Assembly (NCBI RefSeq): GCF_040581405.1 | Contig: NZ_CP137157.1 | Location: forward strand, 2,127,001 to 2,191,000 | Origin: Komagataeibacter sucrofermentans DSM 15973 | GTDB lineage: Bacteria > Pseudomonadota > Alphaproteobacteria > Acetobacterales > Acetobacteraceae | Length of the DNA: 64,000 nt | Reading direction: 5' to 3' | Shown here: positions 27,753 through 37,021 of the stretch, piece after piece | Layout of the letters: each line of letters opens with the position of its first letter | How positions within the stretch are numbered: the stretch's first letter is position 1 | Made by a program: the position numbers and the translations under genes | Notes under the pieces: model-generated | Seen by the model: the letters and a program-made list of their open reading frames with translations, nothing else | Database searches by the model: none | What the model was told of the DNA's origin: nothing

Positions 27753-29975
27753 ATGATTTCTGCCGTTTTCGGAAAAAGACGTTCTCTGAGCAGAACGCTT
27801 ACAGCCGGAACGATATGTGCGGCTCTCATCTCGGGCTATGCCACCATGGCATCCGCAGATGACGGGCAGGGCGCCACGGGTGAAGCAATCATCCATGCGG
27901 ATGACCATCCCGGCGACTGGATGACCTATGGCCGCACCTATTCTGAACAGCGCTACAGCCCGCTGGACCAGATCAATCGTTCCAACGTTGGCAACCTGAA
28001 GCTGGCCTGGTATCTCGACCTTGATACCAACCGTGGCCAGGAAGGCACGCCGCTGGTTGTTGATGGCACCATGTATGCCACCACCAACTGGAGCATGATG
28101 AAGGCCATCGATGCCGCCACCGGCAAGCTGCGCTGGTCCTATGACCCGCGCGTGCCCGGCAACATCGCCGACAAGGGCTGCTGCGACACGGTCAACCGTG
28201 GCGCCGCCTACTGGAACGGCAAGGTCTATTTCGGCACCTTCGACGGCCGCCTGATCGCGCTTGACGCCAAGACCGGCAAGCTGGTCTGGAGCGTGAACAC
28301 CATCCCGCCCGAGGCGGAGCTGGGCAAGCAGCGTTCCTACACGGTTGATGGCGCACCGCGTATCGCCAAGGGCCGCGTCATCATCGGTAACGGTGGCTCC
28401 GAGTTCGGCGCGCGTGGCTTTGTCTCCGCGTTCGATGCCGAGACCGGCAAGCTGGACTGGCGCTTCTTCACGGTTCCGAACCCCAAGAACGAGCCGGACC
28501 ATGCTGCCTCCGACAGCGTGCTGATGAACAAGGCCTACCAGACCTGGAGCCCGACCGGCGCCTGGACCCGCCAGGGTGGCGGCGGCACGGTGTGGGATTC
28601 CATCGTGTATGACCCCGTGTCCGACCTGGTCTACCTGGGCGTGGGCAACGGCTCGCCGTGGAACTACAAGTACCGCTCGGAAGGCAAGGGCGACAACCTG
28701 TTCCTGGGCAGCATCGTGGCGCTGAAGCCGGAAACGGGCGAATACGTCTGGCATTTCCAGGAAACGCCGATGGACCAGTGGGACTTCACCTCGGTCCAGC
28801 AGATCATGACGGTTGACCTGCCGATCAACGGTGAAACCCGCCACGTGATCGTTCATGCGCCGAAGAACGGCTTCTTCTACATCATCGATGCGAAGACCGG
28901 CGAGTTCATCTCGGGCAAGAACTATGTCTATGTGAACTGGGCCAGTGGCCTCGACCCCAAGACCGGCCGCCCGATCTACAACCCCGATGCGCTCTACACG
29001 CTTACGGGCAAGGACTGGTACGGCATTCCGGGTGACCTTGGCGGCCATAACTTCGCGGCCATGGCGTACAGCCCCAAGACCGGGCTGGTCTACATCCCCG
29101 CGCAGCAGGTTCCGTTCCTGTACACCAACCAGGTCGGTGGCTTCACGCCGCATCCCGACAGCTGGAACCTTGGTCTGGACATGAACAAGGTCGGCATCCC
29201 CGACTCCCCCGAAGCCAAGCAGGCCTTCGTGAAGGACCTGAAGGGCTGGATCGTGGCCTGGGATCCGAAGACGCAGGCTGAAGCCTGGCGCGTGGACCAC
29301 AAGGGCCCGTGGAACGGTGGCATCCTGGCAACGGGCGGCGACCTGCTCTTCCAGGGTCTGGCCAACGGCGAATTCCATGCCTATGACGCGACGAACGGTT
29401 CCGACCTGTTCCACTTCGCGGCAGATAGCGGCATCATCGCCCCGCCGGTCACCTACCTTGGCAACGACAAGAAGCAGTATGTCGCGGTTGAAGTGGGCTG
29501 GGGCGGCATCTATCCGTTCTTCCTTGGTGGCCTTGCGCGCACCAGCGGCTGGACCGTCAACCACTCGCGCATCATCGCCTTCTCGCTCGAGGGCAAGTCG
29601 GCCCCGCTGCCCAAGCAGAATGATCAGGGCTTCCTGCCCGTCAAGCCGCCGGCACAGTTCGACAGCAAGCGCACCGATAACGGCTACTTCCAGTTCCAGA
29701 CCTATTGCGCCGCCTGCCATGGCGACAATGCCGAAGGTGCTGGCGTGCTGCCTGACCTGCGCTGGTCCGGGTCCATCCGTCACGAGGATGCGTTCTATAA
29801 TGTTGTCGGCCGCGGCGCCCTTACCGCCTACGGTATGGATCGCTTCGACAGCAGCATGAACCCCACCGAGATCGAGGATATCCGCCAGTTCCTGATCAAG
29901 CGTGCGAACGAGACCTATCAGAGGGAAGTTGATGCCCGGAAGAACGCTGCCGGTATTCCCGAGCAGCAGCCATAA
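27753..29975 (+). CDS. adhA: PQQ-dependent alcohol dehydrogenase, quinohaemoprotein subunit I
   Basis: 740-aa periplasmic enzyme that oxidises ethanol to acetaldehyde and passes electrons through haem c to AdhB and ubiquinone, the first step of vinegar-type fermentation. A Sec signal peptide spans about residues 1-35 (ends ASA, before DDGQG). The propeller domain has WMTYGRTYSEQRYSPLDQIN, the vicinal Cys143-Cys144 pair (GCCDT) above PQQ, repeated Trp docking motifs, and GNGSPWNYKYRSEGKGDNLFL with the catalytic Asp region. The C-terminal cytochrome domain has CAACH (652-656). GAGGA precedes the ATG. adhB follows after 38 bp. The small subunit III is not present here; in acetic acid bacteria it is normally encoded elsewhere. 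Confidence 0.98.
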   Translation: MISAVFGKRRSLSRTLTAGTICAALISGYATMASADDGQGATGEAIIHADDHPGDWMTYGRTYSEQRYSPLDQINRSNVGNLKLAWYLDLDTNRGQEGTPLVVDGTMYATTNWSMMKAIDAATGKLRWSYDPRVPGNIADKGCCDTVNRGAAYWNGKVYFGTFDGRLIALDAKTGKLVWSVNTIPPEAELGKQRSYTVDGAPRIAKGRVIIGNGGSEFGARGFVSAFDAETGKLDWRFFTVPNPKNEPDHAASDSVLMNKAYQTWSPTGAWTRQGGGGTVWDSIVYDPVSDLVYLGVGNGSPWNYKYRSEGKGDNLFLGSIVALKPETGEYVWHFQETPMDQWDFTSVQQIMTVDLPINGETRHVIVHAPKNGFFYIIDAKTGEFISGKNYVYVNWASGLDPKTGRPIYNPDALYTLTGKDWYGIPGDLGGHNFAAMAYSPKTGLVYIPAQQVPFLYTNQVGGFTPHPDSWNLGLDMNKVGIPDSPEAKQAFVKDLKGWIVAWDPKTQAEAWRVDHKGPWNGGILATGGDLLFQGLANGEFHAYDATNGSDLFHFAADSGIIAPPVTYLGNDKKQYVAVEVGWGGIYPFFLGGLARTSGWTVNHSRIIAFSLEGKSAPLPKQNDQGFLPVKPPAQFDSKRTDNGYFQFQTYCAACHGDNAEGAGVLPDLRWSGSIRHEDAFYNVVGRGALTAYGMDRFDSSMNPTEIEDIRQFLIKRANETYQREVDARKNAAGIPEQQP

Positions 29976-30013
29976 TCTCCCGGTTTTGACAATTTTTCGC
30001 ATCAACGCGACGC

Positions 30014-31435
30014 ATGATGGTGAACATAATGATCAACAGGCTTAAGGTGACATTCAGCGCGGCAGCGTTTAGTCTGCTGGCAGGGACGGCATTGGCACAG
30101 ACGCCAGATGCCGACCCCGCGCTGGTCCAGAAAGGGGCGTATGTCGCACGACTGGGTGACTGCGTAGCATGTCACACCGCCCTCCATGGGCAGTCGTATG
30201 CAGGCGGGCTTGAAATCAAGAGCCCGATCGGCACGATCTATTCCACAAACATTACACCGGACCCCACCTACGGTATCGGTCGCTACACCTTCGCCGAATT
30301 CGACGAAGCGGTGCGCCACGGTATCCGCAAGGATGGTTCCACGCTGTATCCGGCCATGCCGTATCCTTCCTTCTCGCGTATGACGAAGGAAGACATGCAG
30401 GCGCTGTATGCATACTTCATGCATGGGGTTAAGCCGGTCGCGCAGCCTGACAAGCAGCCGGACATTTCCTGGCCGATGTCGATGCGCTGGCCGCTGGGCA
30501 TCTGGCGCATGATGTTCTCGCCCTCGCCCAAGGAATTCACCCCCGCCCCCGGCACCGATGCCGATGTGGCCCGTGGTGACTACCTGGTGACGGGTCCGGG
30601 CCATTGCGGTGCGTGCCATACACCGCGCGGCTTCGCCATGCAGGAAAAGGCGCTCGACGCTTCGGGTGGGCCTGACTTCCTGTCCGGTGGCGCACCGATC
30701 GACAACTGGGTTGCTCCCAGCCTGCGTAATGACCCGGTCGTGGGTCTGGGCCGCTGGTCGGAAGATGACATCTACACCTTCCTCAAGTCCGGCCGCATCG
30801 ACCACTCCGCCGTGTTCGGTGGCATGGGCGACGTGGTGGCATGGAGCACCCAGTACTTCACCGATGACGACCTGCACGCCATCGCGAAGTATCTGAAGAG
30901 CCTGCCGCCGGTGCCGCCTTCACAGGGCAACTACACATACGATCCGTCCACCGCGACGGCCCTGAACTCTGGCAACACCGCCAGCATGCCGGGTGCTGAT
31001 ACGTATGTGAAGGAATGCGCCATCTGTCACCGTAACGACGGTGGTGGCGTGGCCCGCATGTTCCCGCCGCTGGCTGGCAACCCGGTTGTCGTGACCGAGA
31101 ACCCGACCTCGCTGGTGAACGTGATCGCTCATGGTGGCGTGCTGCCGCCGAGCAACTGGGCACCGTCCGCAGTGGCCATGCCGGGTTACAGCAGCTCGCT
31201 GTCCGCCCAGCAGATCGCCGATGTGGTCAACTTCATCCGCACCAGCTGGGGCAACAAGGCGCCGGGCACCGTTACGGCAGCCGACGTGACCAAGCTGCGT
31301 GACACCGGGGCTCCGGTTTCCAGCTCCGGCTGGAACAGCATGAGCAGCGGCTGGTCGGTGTTCCTGCCGCAGCCTTACGGCTCGGGCTGGACGTTTGCAC
31401 CGCAGACGCACACCGGTCAGGACGCCGCGCAGTAA
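30014..31435 (+). CDS. adhB: Alcohol dehydrogenase cytochrome c subunit II (tri-haem)
   Basis: 473-aa membrane-attached tri-haem cytochrome c that takes electrons from AdhA and reduces ubiquinone. Signal peptide about 1-28 (FSAAAFSLLAGTALA, then QTPD). Three haem sites: CVACH (50-54), CGACH (198-202) and CAICH (335-339). Met ligand candidates include TLYPAMPYPSF and AMPGYSS. The C-terminal segment GWSVFLPQPYGSGW is amphipathic and probably interacts with the membrane. It ends 56 bp before a strong terminator, so the operon is adhAB only. Confidence 0.98.
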   Translation: MMVNIMINRLKVTFSAAAFSLLAGTALAQTPDADPALVQKGAYVARLGDCVACHTALHGQSYAGGLEIKSPIGTIYSTNITPDPTYGIGRYTFAEFDEAVRHGIRKDGSTLYPAMPYPSFSRMTKEDMQALYAYFMHGVKPVAQPDKQPDISWPMSMRWPLGIWRMMFSPSPKEFTPAPGTDADVARGDYLVTGPGHCGACHTPRGFAMQEKALDASGGPDFLSGGAPIDNWVAPSLRNDPVVGLGRWSEDDIYTFLKSGRIDHSAVFGGMGDVVAWSTQYFTDDDLHAIAKYLKSLPPVPPSQGNYTYDPSTATALNSGNTASMPGADTYVKECAICHRNDGGGVARMFPPLAGNPVVVTENPTSLVNVIAHGGVLPPSNWAPSAVAMPGYSSSLSAQQIADVVNFIRTSWGNKAPGTVTAADVTKLRDTGAPVSSSGWNSMSSGWSVFLPQPYGSGWTFAPQTHTGQDAAQ

Positions 31436-31491
31436 TACGCGGCAGGGGTGGCCTCTTCTCGCGGGCCACCCTCACCCTGATACGCATTACG

Positions 31492-31527
31492 GAAAACCGC
31501 CATGGGCTTATGTCCATGGCGGTTTTC
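31492..31527 (+). terminator. Terminator of adhAB
   Basis: Perfect 14-bp arms GAAAACCGCCATGG / CCATGGCGGTTTTC with an 8-nt loop and TTTTC end. A second GGGTGGCC..GGCCACCC hairpin (31445-31469) lies just before it. Confidence 0.88.
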
Positions 31528-31578
31528 TTATGTACGGCAATGCCTCACACTGGCCTTTCACCTTGAGGGAGAGTTCGC

Positions 31579-32283
31579 ATGCAGCGCATCGTTGTCCTGA
31601 CCGGGGCGGGCATCAGCCAGGAATCGGGTCTCCAGACCTTTCGCGGGCCGGATGGGTTATGGAACCATGAACGGATCGAGGATATCTGCACGCCCCAGGG
31701 CTTCGCGCGTGACCCGTTGCGGGTGGACCGGTTCTATAACGGCCTGCGCGCCCAGCTCCCCACCGTGCACCCCAATACTGCGCACGCGGCGCTTGCCGCC
31801 TTGGAAGAGGCCGGACGTGCGGGCGACTGGCCTGGCCACCTCACCATCATCACGCAGAATATCGATGACCTGCATGAACGCGCGGGCAGCCGGAATGTCA
31901 TTCACATGCATGGCGAACTGCTGCGCCTGCGCTGCACCCACTGCCACGCCACTCCCGCCTGGCACACCGACTGCTACCCCGATACGCCCTGCCCCGATTG
32001 CGGCGCCGCAGCGCTTCGGCCCGATATCGTCTGGTTTGGGGAAATGCCCTACCATATGGAAGCCATAGCCCGGCAGCTTGAGGCCTGCGACCTGTTCGTG
32101 GCCATTGGCACCTCCGGCGTGGTCTACCCGGCAGCAGGATTTGTGGATAGCGTGGCTGACCATGCCGATACGATGCTGTTCAACCTTGAAGCCCCAGCGG
32201 GCCGCAGCGCCTTTGACCAGACCATTCTCGGGCCAGCCACCCGCACGGTTCCGGCATGGACAAGCGACGTGATGAAAGCGTAA
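31579..32283 (+). CDS. cobB: Sir2-family NAD-dependent protein deacylase
   Basis: 234-aa sirtuin that removes acyl groups from lysines using NAD+. Motifs: GAGISQESGLQTFRGPDGLW (9-28), TQNIDDLHERAG (92-103), catalytic His111 in IHMHGEL, zinc cysteines 119/122 and 138/141, and GTSGVVYPAAGF. GAGGGAGAG precedes ATG 31579. The segment FYNGLRAQL aligns with the E. coli CobB segment that carries the Tyr-x-x-Arg acyl-pocket pair: the Tyr is kept (Tyr53) but the Arg position is Leu56, with an Arg one place later. This may alter acyl preference. The next gene starts 11 bp downstream. Confidence 0.93.
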   Translation: MQRIVVLTGAGISQESGLQTFRGPDGLWNHERIEDICTPQGFARDPLRVDRFYNGLRAQLPTVHPNTAHAALAALEEAGRAGDWPGHLTIITQNIDDLHERAGSRNVIHMHGELLRLRCTHCHATPAWHTDCYPDTPCPDCGAAALRPDIVWFGEMPYHMEAIARQLEACDLFVAIGTSGVVYPAAGFVDSVADHADTMLFNLEAPAGRSAFDQTILGPATRTVPAWTSDVMKA

Positions 32284-32294
32284 GGGCAAGCCCC

Positions 32295-32933
32295 ATGGCC
32301 GAAACCCTTGAAGACCTGCTGCGCGCCATTCGCGCCTGCCAGACCTGCGCGGCGCATCTGCCGCTTGGCCCCCGCCCGGTGCTGCATGTCTCGCGCACGG
32401 CGCGGCTGCTTATTGCCAGCCAGGCACCGGGCACGCGCGTGCATGAAACCGGGCAGTCCTTCAATGATGCCTCGGGCGACCGGCTGCGGGGCTGGATGGG
32501 GGTGGATCGCGCCACGTTCTATGATTCCAGCCGCATTGCGCTGGTGCCCATGGGCCTGTGCTATCCCGGCCGCCTGCCCAAGGGCGGTGACTGCCCGCCC
32601 CGGCCGGAATGCGCGCCGCAGTGGCGCGAGCGCATCATGGCGCAGATGCCTGAACTTGAACTGACGCTGGTGGTGGGCAGCTACGCCCAGCTTCATATTC
32701 TGGGCAAGGGAAAGGTGAGTGAGCGCTGCCTCGACTTCCGCCACTACCTGCCGCGCTACTTCCCCCTGCCCCACCCGTCATGGCGCACGGGGGCGTGGGA
32801 GCGGCGGACGCCACAATTCGGCGCGGATGTGCTGCCTGCGTTACGTGCCTGCGTGCATGCCGTGCTTGAGGGACGGCCCGTGCCTGAAATTGCCCCGTCG
32901 GCGGAATGGGAAGCTTTCAGCCCGCCATCGTGA
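32295..32933 (+). CDS. Uracil-DNA glycosylase superfamily protein
   Basis: 212-aa protein of the uracil-DNA glycosylase superfamily. Motif 1 resembles LLIASQAPGTRVHETGQSFNDASGDRLRGWMG, and the leucine-loop motif is HPSWRTGAWERRTPQF. An early C-x2-C pair (ACQTCAAHLPLG) is present, but no complete four-Cys iron-sulfur set is obvious, so it is not clearly family 4 or 5. I place it in the uncharacterised YqfB/UDG-like group. ATG 32295 follows the sirtuin gene by 11 bp; a longer start at 32256 would overlap it. Confidence 0.82.
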   Translation: MAETLEDLLRAIRACQTCAAHLPLGPRPVLHVSRTARLLIASQAPGTRVHETGQSFNDASGDRLRGWMGVDRATFYDSSRIALVPMGLCYPGRLPKGGDCPPRPECAPQWRERIMAQMPELELTLVVGSYAQLHILGKGKVSERCLDFRHYLPRYFPLPHPSWRTGAWERRTPQFGADVLPALRACVHAVLEGRPVPEIAPSAEWEAFSPPS

Positions 32934-33645
32934 TGACGGCATGCGCGGTTGACAGCACCACGCCCTGCACGCCCGTAATCAGGATCTGCACGCCAATCGA
33001 GAGCAGGATCAGCGCGGCGAGCCGCGAGACAATGCGGGTGCCGGTCGTGCCCAGCAGGTACAGCAACTGCTCGGCATAGGCATAGGCCGCCCAGACGATG
33101 GCCGCCACCAGCACCGCCGCAATCGACAGCACGCCATAGAATACGATGTGGTTGCCAGCAGGCGGCCCCTCCGAGCCGAGGGCAATGGCCACCGCAATCG
33201 TGCCGGGGCCGACGGTAAAGGGCATGGTCAGCGGAAAGAATGCCTGCCCCATCAGGTTGGCCGCCTGCGTGCTGCCACTGGCCTGGGCCTGCTTGCGGGC
33301 TTCCTCCGTCTCGGGGGCCTGAAGCAGCGACCATGCCCGCACCGCCACCACCAGCCCGCCTGCAATGCGCAGGGCATCGATGGTGATGCCAAAAAACGAC
33401 AGCACCAGCCCCCCGATCCAGATCGAGGCCAGCATCAGCATGGCGGAATAGAACGCCACCTGCCCGGCCAGCGCCACGCAGGTGCGCCGGTCATGCCCCG
33501 CCGTCACCTGGGCAAAGATCAGCGCCGCCCCCAGTGGATTAACAATGGAGAACAGCGCCGGAAACGCCATCAGGAACGCACCCGACAGGCTGGGCAGGCC
33601 CACCACGGTAGAAAAATGCGTAAGCAGTCCGGCATGGGCGGTCAT
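32917..33645 (-). CDS. MarC-family inner membrane protein
   Basis: 242 aa, six helices. Family features: FPALFSIVNPLGAALIFAQVTAG near the N-terminus and GQAFFPLTMPFTVGPGTIAVAIALG in the middle, plus the helix LAALILLSIGVQILITGVQGVV. MarC proteins have no settled function; an early link to multiple antibiotic resistance was withdrawn. AAAGGAAG precedes ATG 33645. It is the last gene of a leftward lysK-mprF-marC set, 49 bp after the mprF stop, and overlaps the 3' end of the convergent UDG gene by 17 bp. The IS21 element upstream may be polar on it. Confidence 0.9.
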   Translation of the reverse strand: MTAHAGLLTHFSTVVGLPSLSGAFLMAFPALFSIVNPLGAALIFAQVTAGHDRRTCVALAGQVAFYSAMLMLASIWIGGLVLSFFGITIDALRIAGGLVVAVRAWSLLQAPETEEARKQAQASGSTQAANLMGQAFFPLTMPFTVGPGTIAVAIALGSEGPPAGNHIVFYGVLSIAAVLVAAIVWAAYAYAEQLLYLLGTTGTRIVSRLAALILLSIGVQILITGVQGVVLSTAHAVITMAG

Positions 33646-33694
33646 GAGCGGCTTCCTTTACGCCACGCGACGGCGGCGGCGGCGGCAAGCGCCT

Positions 33695-34523
33695 TCAGCA
33701 TCCTGTCTGCCCCAGCGGCGCGAAGGCCTTGTCCATGAGCGTGCGGATCATGTTCAGGTCATCCGCCCCCGCGCACAGAAAACACGGGTGCAGCGGCGCG
33801 CCTTCTTCCGTCAGCGGCCAGGGCGTCAGGCCCAGTTCGTTATAGACCGCAAGCAGGCTTGTGCCGACATGCCAGAAGGCTGGCTGGCAACCCTCCTGCA
33901 CCGCAAGGTCGCGCAGCCACCATATGGCCGATGTGCAGTCATCCGCATGGCCCGCCGGGTCGCCCAGCCCGACCAGATACGGCCCCACCCGCACGAAGGG
34001 CAGCAGCGCCTGCCGCCGCGCCCCCGGTATCATGCCCGAAGGCGCGGGCGTGACCTGCCCTACGCCATCAAGCGCATGGTCAAGCGCGCGGTAACGGGCC
34101 TGACCCTGCTTGTTCCACGGCAGTACATGAATGCGCCCCGGCCGCACCAGCCGCACGATCATGACCAGCCCCAGCATGACCGCGAGCCCCAGCGTCCATT
34201 GCGCAATGCCCGGACGGGTGGCGAAGAGCATGATCTCCCACCAGCTTCCCCCTGCCGAATCATGCGGGCCCGCCAGCACCAGCACCACGACCGAACTGAT
34301 CAGCAGCACGAGGGAGAGGATGGTCTGCGAGGAAAGCGGCTCGCTCATGATCCGCGCATGGCGGTAATAGGAGCCACGGAAAGGGGCGATCAGCAGGCAC
34401 ACCAGCATGAGCAGGCCCGGCACCGCCATGGGCGAGTCGCGCAGCAGCGTCAGCGCACAGGCCACCGCCAGCAGCCCGATCGTCGCCTTCCACGCCAGCG
34501 TCACGCGCTGCGAAAGCCCGATG
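33695..34523 (-). pseudogene. mprF: mprF, 3' fragment cut off by IS21
   Basis: C-terminal part of the lysyl-phosphatidylglycerol flippase/synthase, in frame from base 34516 (LSQRVTLAWKAT..). It has three or four helices, then the start of the cytoplasmic synthase domain (ALLPFVRVGPYLVGLGDPAGHADDC; GCQPAFWHVGTSLLAVYNELGLTPWPLTEEG). The stop at 33695 comes about 145 residues into that domain, well short of the roughly 300 residues usual for DUF2156. The open frame continues rightward into the IS to 34765, but residues upstream of 34524 are IS-encoded antisense and not native. Probably not expressed as a functional protein. Confidence 0.9.
34517..34523. repeat. Target-site duplication, left copy
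   Basis: CCCGATG, identical to 37015-37021 on the other side of the element. Confidence 0.95.
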
Positions 34524-34553
34524 TGTTGATTTTCACTGAGAACTGACCCGGGT
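34524..34553. repeat. IS21 left terminal inverted repeat
   Basis: 30 bases that are the exact reverse complement of 36985-37014. Begins TGTTGATTTTC. Confidence 0.95.
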
Positions 34554-34635
34554 AGGGCGGAAATTTTCATCGAGATTTGACCCATGCCTTCACACTCCCC
34601 GGCAGCATCTGCTGGGGGTTTGAGGAGTGATTGAC

Positions 34636-36159
34636 ATGGAGCTTCTGAGTGTGATCCGTCGGTGGCACTGCCGGGATCATCTTCCGATCCGCGAGATCGA
34701 ACGCCGGACGGGACTGTCACGCAATACGATCCGGAAATATCTCCGGGCACAGAGTATTGAACCACGGTTTCAGGTTCCCGAACGTCCCAGCCGACTGGAC
34801 CCGTTTGCTGACAGGCTGAGGGGATGGCTGGTCCTGGAAGCCGCTCGCCCCCGCAAGAACCGGCGCACGGCGCGACGACTGCATGAAGACCTTGTGGCGC
34901 TGGGTTATGATGGGTCCTACGGACGGGTGGCCGCTTTCATCCGGCAGTGGAAACACGAACAGCGCCAGGCACGCCAGACAACGGGTCGGGGTGTTTTCGT
35001 GCCCCTGTGCTTCCAGCCCGGGGAAGCCTTCCAGTTCGACTGGGGCGAGGACTGGGCGGTGATTGCCGGGCATCGCGTCAAGCTGCAGGTTGCCCACACC
35101 AAACTGTCCTTCAGCCGGGCCTTCATACTCAGGGCCTATCCCCTGCAGACCCACGAGATGCTTTTCGATGCGCTTACCGAGGCCTTCCGCGTGCTCGGTG
35201 GCGTGCCGCGGCGGGGTATTTTTGACAACATGAAGACCGCCGTGGACCGGATTGGGTCGGGCAAGGCACGTCAGGTCAATCTGCGCTTCATGGCCCTGGC
35301 CAGCCATTATCTGTTCGAGGCGACCTTCTGCAATCCGGCAGCCGGATGGGAGAAAGGGCAGATCGAGAAGACCGTGCAGGATGCCCGGCGCCAGATCTGG
35401 CAGGATCTGCCTGCCTTTCCTGATCTGGGGGCGCTGAACGCCTGGCTGGAAGCCCGCTGCCTGGACTGTTGGGAACGGCTGCAGCATGCTGAATTGCCGC
35501 ACAGCGTCTCCGAGGTCCATGCCAGCGAACGTCCCCACCTCATGATCCCGGGGCGGCCCTTTGACGGGTTTGTCGAACAGACCAAGCGCGTCTCACCAAC
35601 CTGCCTGATCCAGTTCGAAGGCAATCGCTACAGCGTGCCGGCCTCCTTTGCCAATCGTCCGGTCAGCCTGCGGGTTTATCCCGACAGGCTACGCATTATC
35701 GCCGAAGGGCAGGTTCTGTGCGTGCATGACCGGATCATCACGCGTTCGCATGGTGTGCCAGGCCGCACGGTGTATGACTGGCGGCATTATCTGGCGGTCA
35801 TCCAGCGCAAACCGGGCGCCCTGCGCAATGGCGCGCCGTTTACCGAATTGCCAGCCGCCTTCCGGACCCTGCAGGATCAACTGCTCAGGCGGCCTGGAGG
35901 CGACCGGGAAATGGCTGAAATCCTGGCCCTTGTGCTGCAGCATGATGAGCAGGCTGTCCTCTGCGCGGTTGAACTGGCACTTGAAGACGGCGTGGCGACC
36001 AAGACCCATGTTCTCAATACGCTTCATCGCCTGATCGATGCCAAGAGAACCGTGGTTCCCCGGCTTGATGCCCCACAGGCCCTGGTGCTCGCACACGAAC
36101 CGTGCGCCGATACAGGGCGGTATGACATCCTGCGAAGGGACAGCCGCCATGCGTCATGA
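34636..36159 (+). CDS. istA: IS21 transposase IstA
   Basis: 507-aa DDE transposase. N-terminal helix-turn-helix: [22 protein letters not shown] (about residues 17-38). Catalytic core: Asp135 (FQFDWGED), Asp197 ([10 protein letters not shown]) and the Glu of [12 protein letters not shown] (about 244). The C-terminal beta-domain has [30 protein letters not shown] at 34622-34627 places the start at ATG 34636; GTG 34627 overlaps that site. The stop overlaps istB by 11 bp. Confidence 0.95.
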   Translation: MELLSVIRRWHCRDHLPIREIERRTGLSRNTIRKYLRAQSIEPRFQVPERPSRLDPFADRLRGWLVLEAARPRKNRRTARRLHEDLVALGYDGSYGRVAAFIRQWKHEQRQARQTTGRGVFVPLCFQPGEAFQFDWGEDWAVIAGHRVKLQVAHTKLSFSRAFILRAYPLQTHEMLFDALTEAFRVLGGVPRRGIFDNMKTAVDRIGSGKARQVNLRFMALASHYLFEATFCNPAAGWEKGQIEKTVQDARRQIWQDLPAFPDLGALNAWLEARCLDCWERLQHAELPHSVSEVHASERPHLMIPGRPFDGFVEQTKRVSPTCLIQFEGNRYSVPASFANRPVSLRVYPDRLRIIAEGQVLCVHDRIITRSHGVPGRTVYDWRHYLAVIQRKPGALRNGAPFTELPAAFRTLQDQLLRRPGGDREMAEILALVLQHDEQAVLCAVELALEDGVATKTHVLNTLHRLIDAKRTVVPRLDAPQALVLAHEPCADTGRYDILRRDSRHAS

Positions 36160-36928
36160 TCCTGCTGCTGCTTCACTTGTCGTCATGCTCCGTGGATTGC
36201 GGATGTATGGCATGGCCCAGGCCACGGCCGACCTCATCGAGCAGGGCGCGCCCGCCTTCGAGGCGGCCATCCCCATCCTCTCGCAGCTCCTGAAGGCGGA
36301 ACTGGCCGAACGCGAAGTCCGCTCCATCGCCTACCAGACAAAGACCGCCCGGTTCCCCGCCTACAAGGACCTGTCCGGGTTCTCCTTTGCCGATACGCAG
36401 GTCAACGAGCCCATGATCCGCCAGCTCCATGGCGGGGACTTCATCGAGCGTGCTGAAAATGTCGTGCTGATCGGTGGCCCGGGAACCGGGAAAACCCACC
36501 TGGCGACCGCGCTGGCCATCCAGGCGATCACCCATCACCGCAAGAAGGCGCGCTTCTGGTCAACGGTCGACCTGGTCAATGCGCTCGAACAGGAAAAGAT
36601 CGCCAACCGGGCCGGGCAGATTGCCGACAGGCTGCTCCGCCTGGATCTCGTGATCCTTGATGAACTCGGTTATCTCCCCTTCAGTGCATCAGGGGGCGCC
36701 CTGCTGTTCCATCTGCTCAGCCGCCTCTACGAGCGCACCAGTGTCATCATCACAACCAATCTCAGCTTCAGTGAATGGGGTGATGTCTTTGGTGACCCGA
36801 AGATGACGACGGCGCTCCTCGATCGGCTGACCCATCACTGTCATATCCTCGAGACAGGAAATGACAGCTACAGGTTCCGCGCCAGCACCGCCGCGTCAAA
36901 AAACAAAAAGGACAGATCCTCTTCTTGA
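36149..36928 (+). CDS. istB: IS21 helper ATPase IstB
   Basis: 259-aa AAA+ protein, DnaC-like, that selects the target and activates IstA. Walker [12 protein letters not shown] (109-119), Walker [15 protein letters not shown], sensor region [18 protein letters not shown] and the IstB signature [25 protein letters not shown] lies before ATG 36149. It overlaps istA by 11 bp, the usual coupled arrangement. Confidence 0.96.
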   Translation: MRHDPAAASLVVMLRGLRMYGMAQATADLIEQGAPAFEAAIPILSQLLKAELAEREVRSIAYQTKTARFPAYKDLSGFSFADTQVNEPMIRQLHGGDFIERAENVVLIGGPGTGKTHLATALAIQAITHHRKKARFWSTVDLVNALEQEKIANRAGQIADRLLRLDLVILDELGYLPFSASGGALLFHLLSRLYERTSVIITTNLSFSEWGDVFGDPKMTTALLDRLTHHCHILETGNDSYRFRASTAASKNKKDRSSS

Positions 36929-36984
36929 CCGCCCGCCTCACTATGCCTGAAATAGCATCTGGCTGGGTCAATTCCTGATGAAAA

Positions 36985-37014
36985 ACCCGGGTCAGTTCTC
37001 AGTGAAAATCAACA
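36985..37014. repeat. IS21 right terminal inverted repeat
   Basis: Exact reverse complement of 34524-34553. Ends AAAATCAACA. Confidence 0.95.
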
Positions 37015-37021
37015 CCCGATG
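37015..37021. repeat. Target-site duplication, right copy
   Basis: CCCGATG, matching 34517-34523. Confidence 0.95.

Larger units (their letters stand above)
34524..37014 (+). mobile_element. IS21-family insertion sequence, complete
   Basis: 2,491 bp with perfect 30-bp terminal inverted repeats (34524-34553 and 36985-37014, starting TGTTGATTTTC and ending in CA). It is flanked by the 7-bp direct repeat CCCGATG. Each end carries further internal TTTCATC..TTGACCC motifs (about 34567-34586 and 36962-36985 in inverse), as IS21 transposase-binding sites do. It carries istA and istB with an 11-bp overlap, both intact, on the plus strand. Identical ends and intact genes suggest recent insertion. It lies opposite to the direction of the mprF gene it interrupts. 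Confidence 0.97.

Noticed and set aside
33482..34546. 354-codon plus-strand ORF over the marC/mprF region
   Set aside because: Antisense to two recognisable membrane proteins; composition is Arg/His/Gln-rich without domains.
34524..34765. First 80 residues of the open frame joined to the mprF 3' fragment
   Set aside because: They are read from the IS21 left end and the start of istA in antisense, so they are not native MprF sequence and not a designed fusion.
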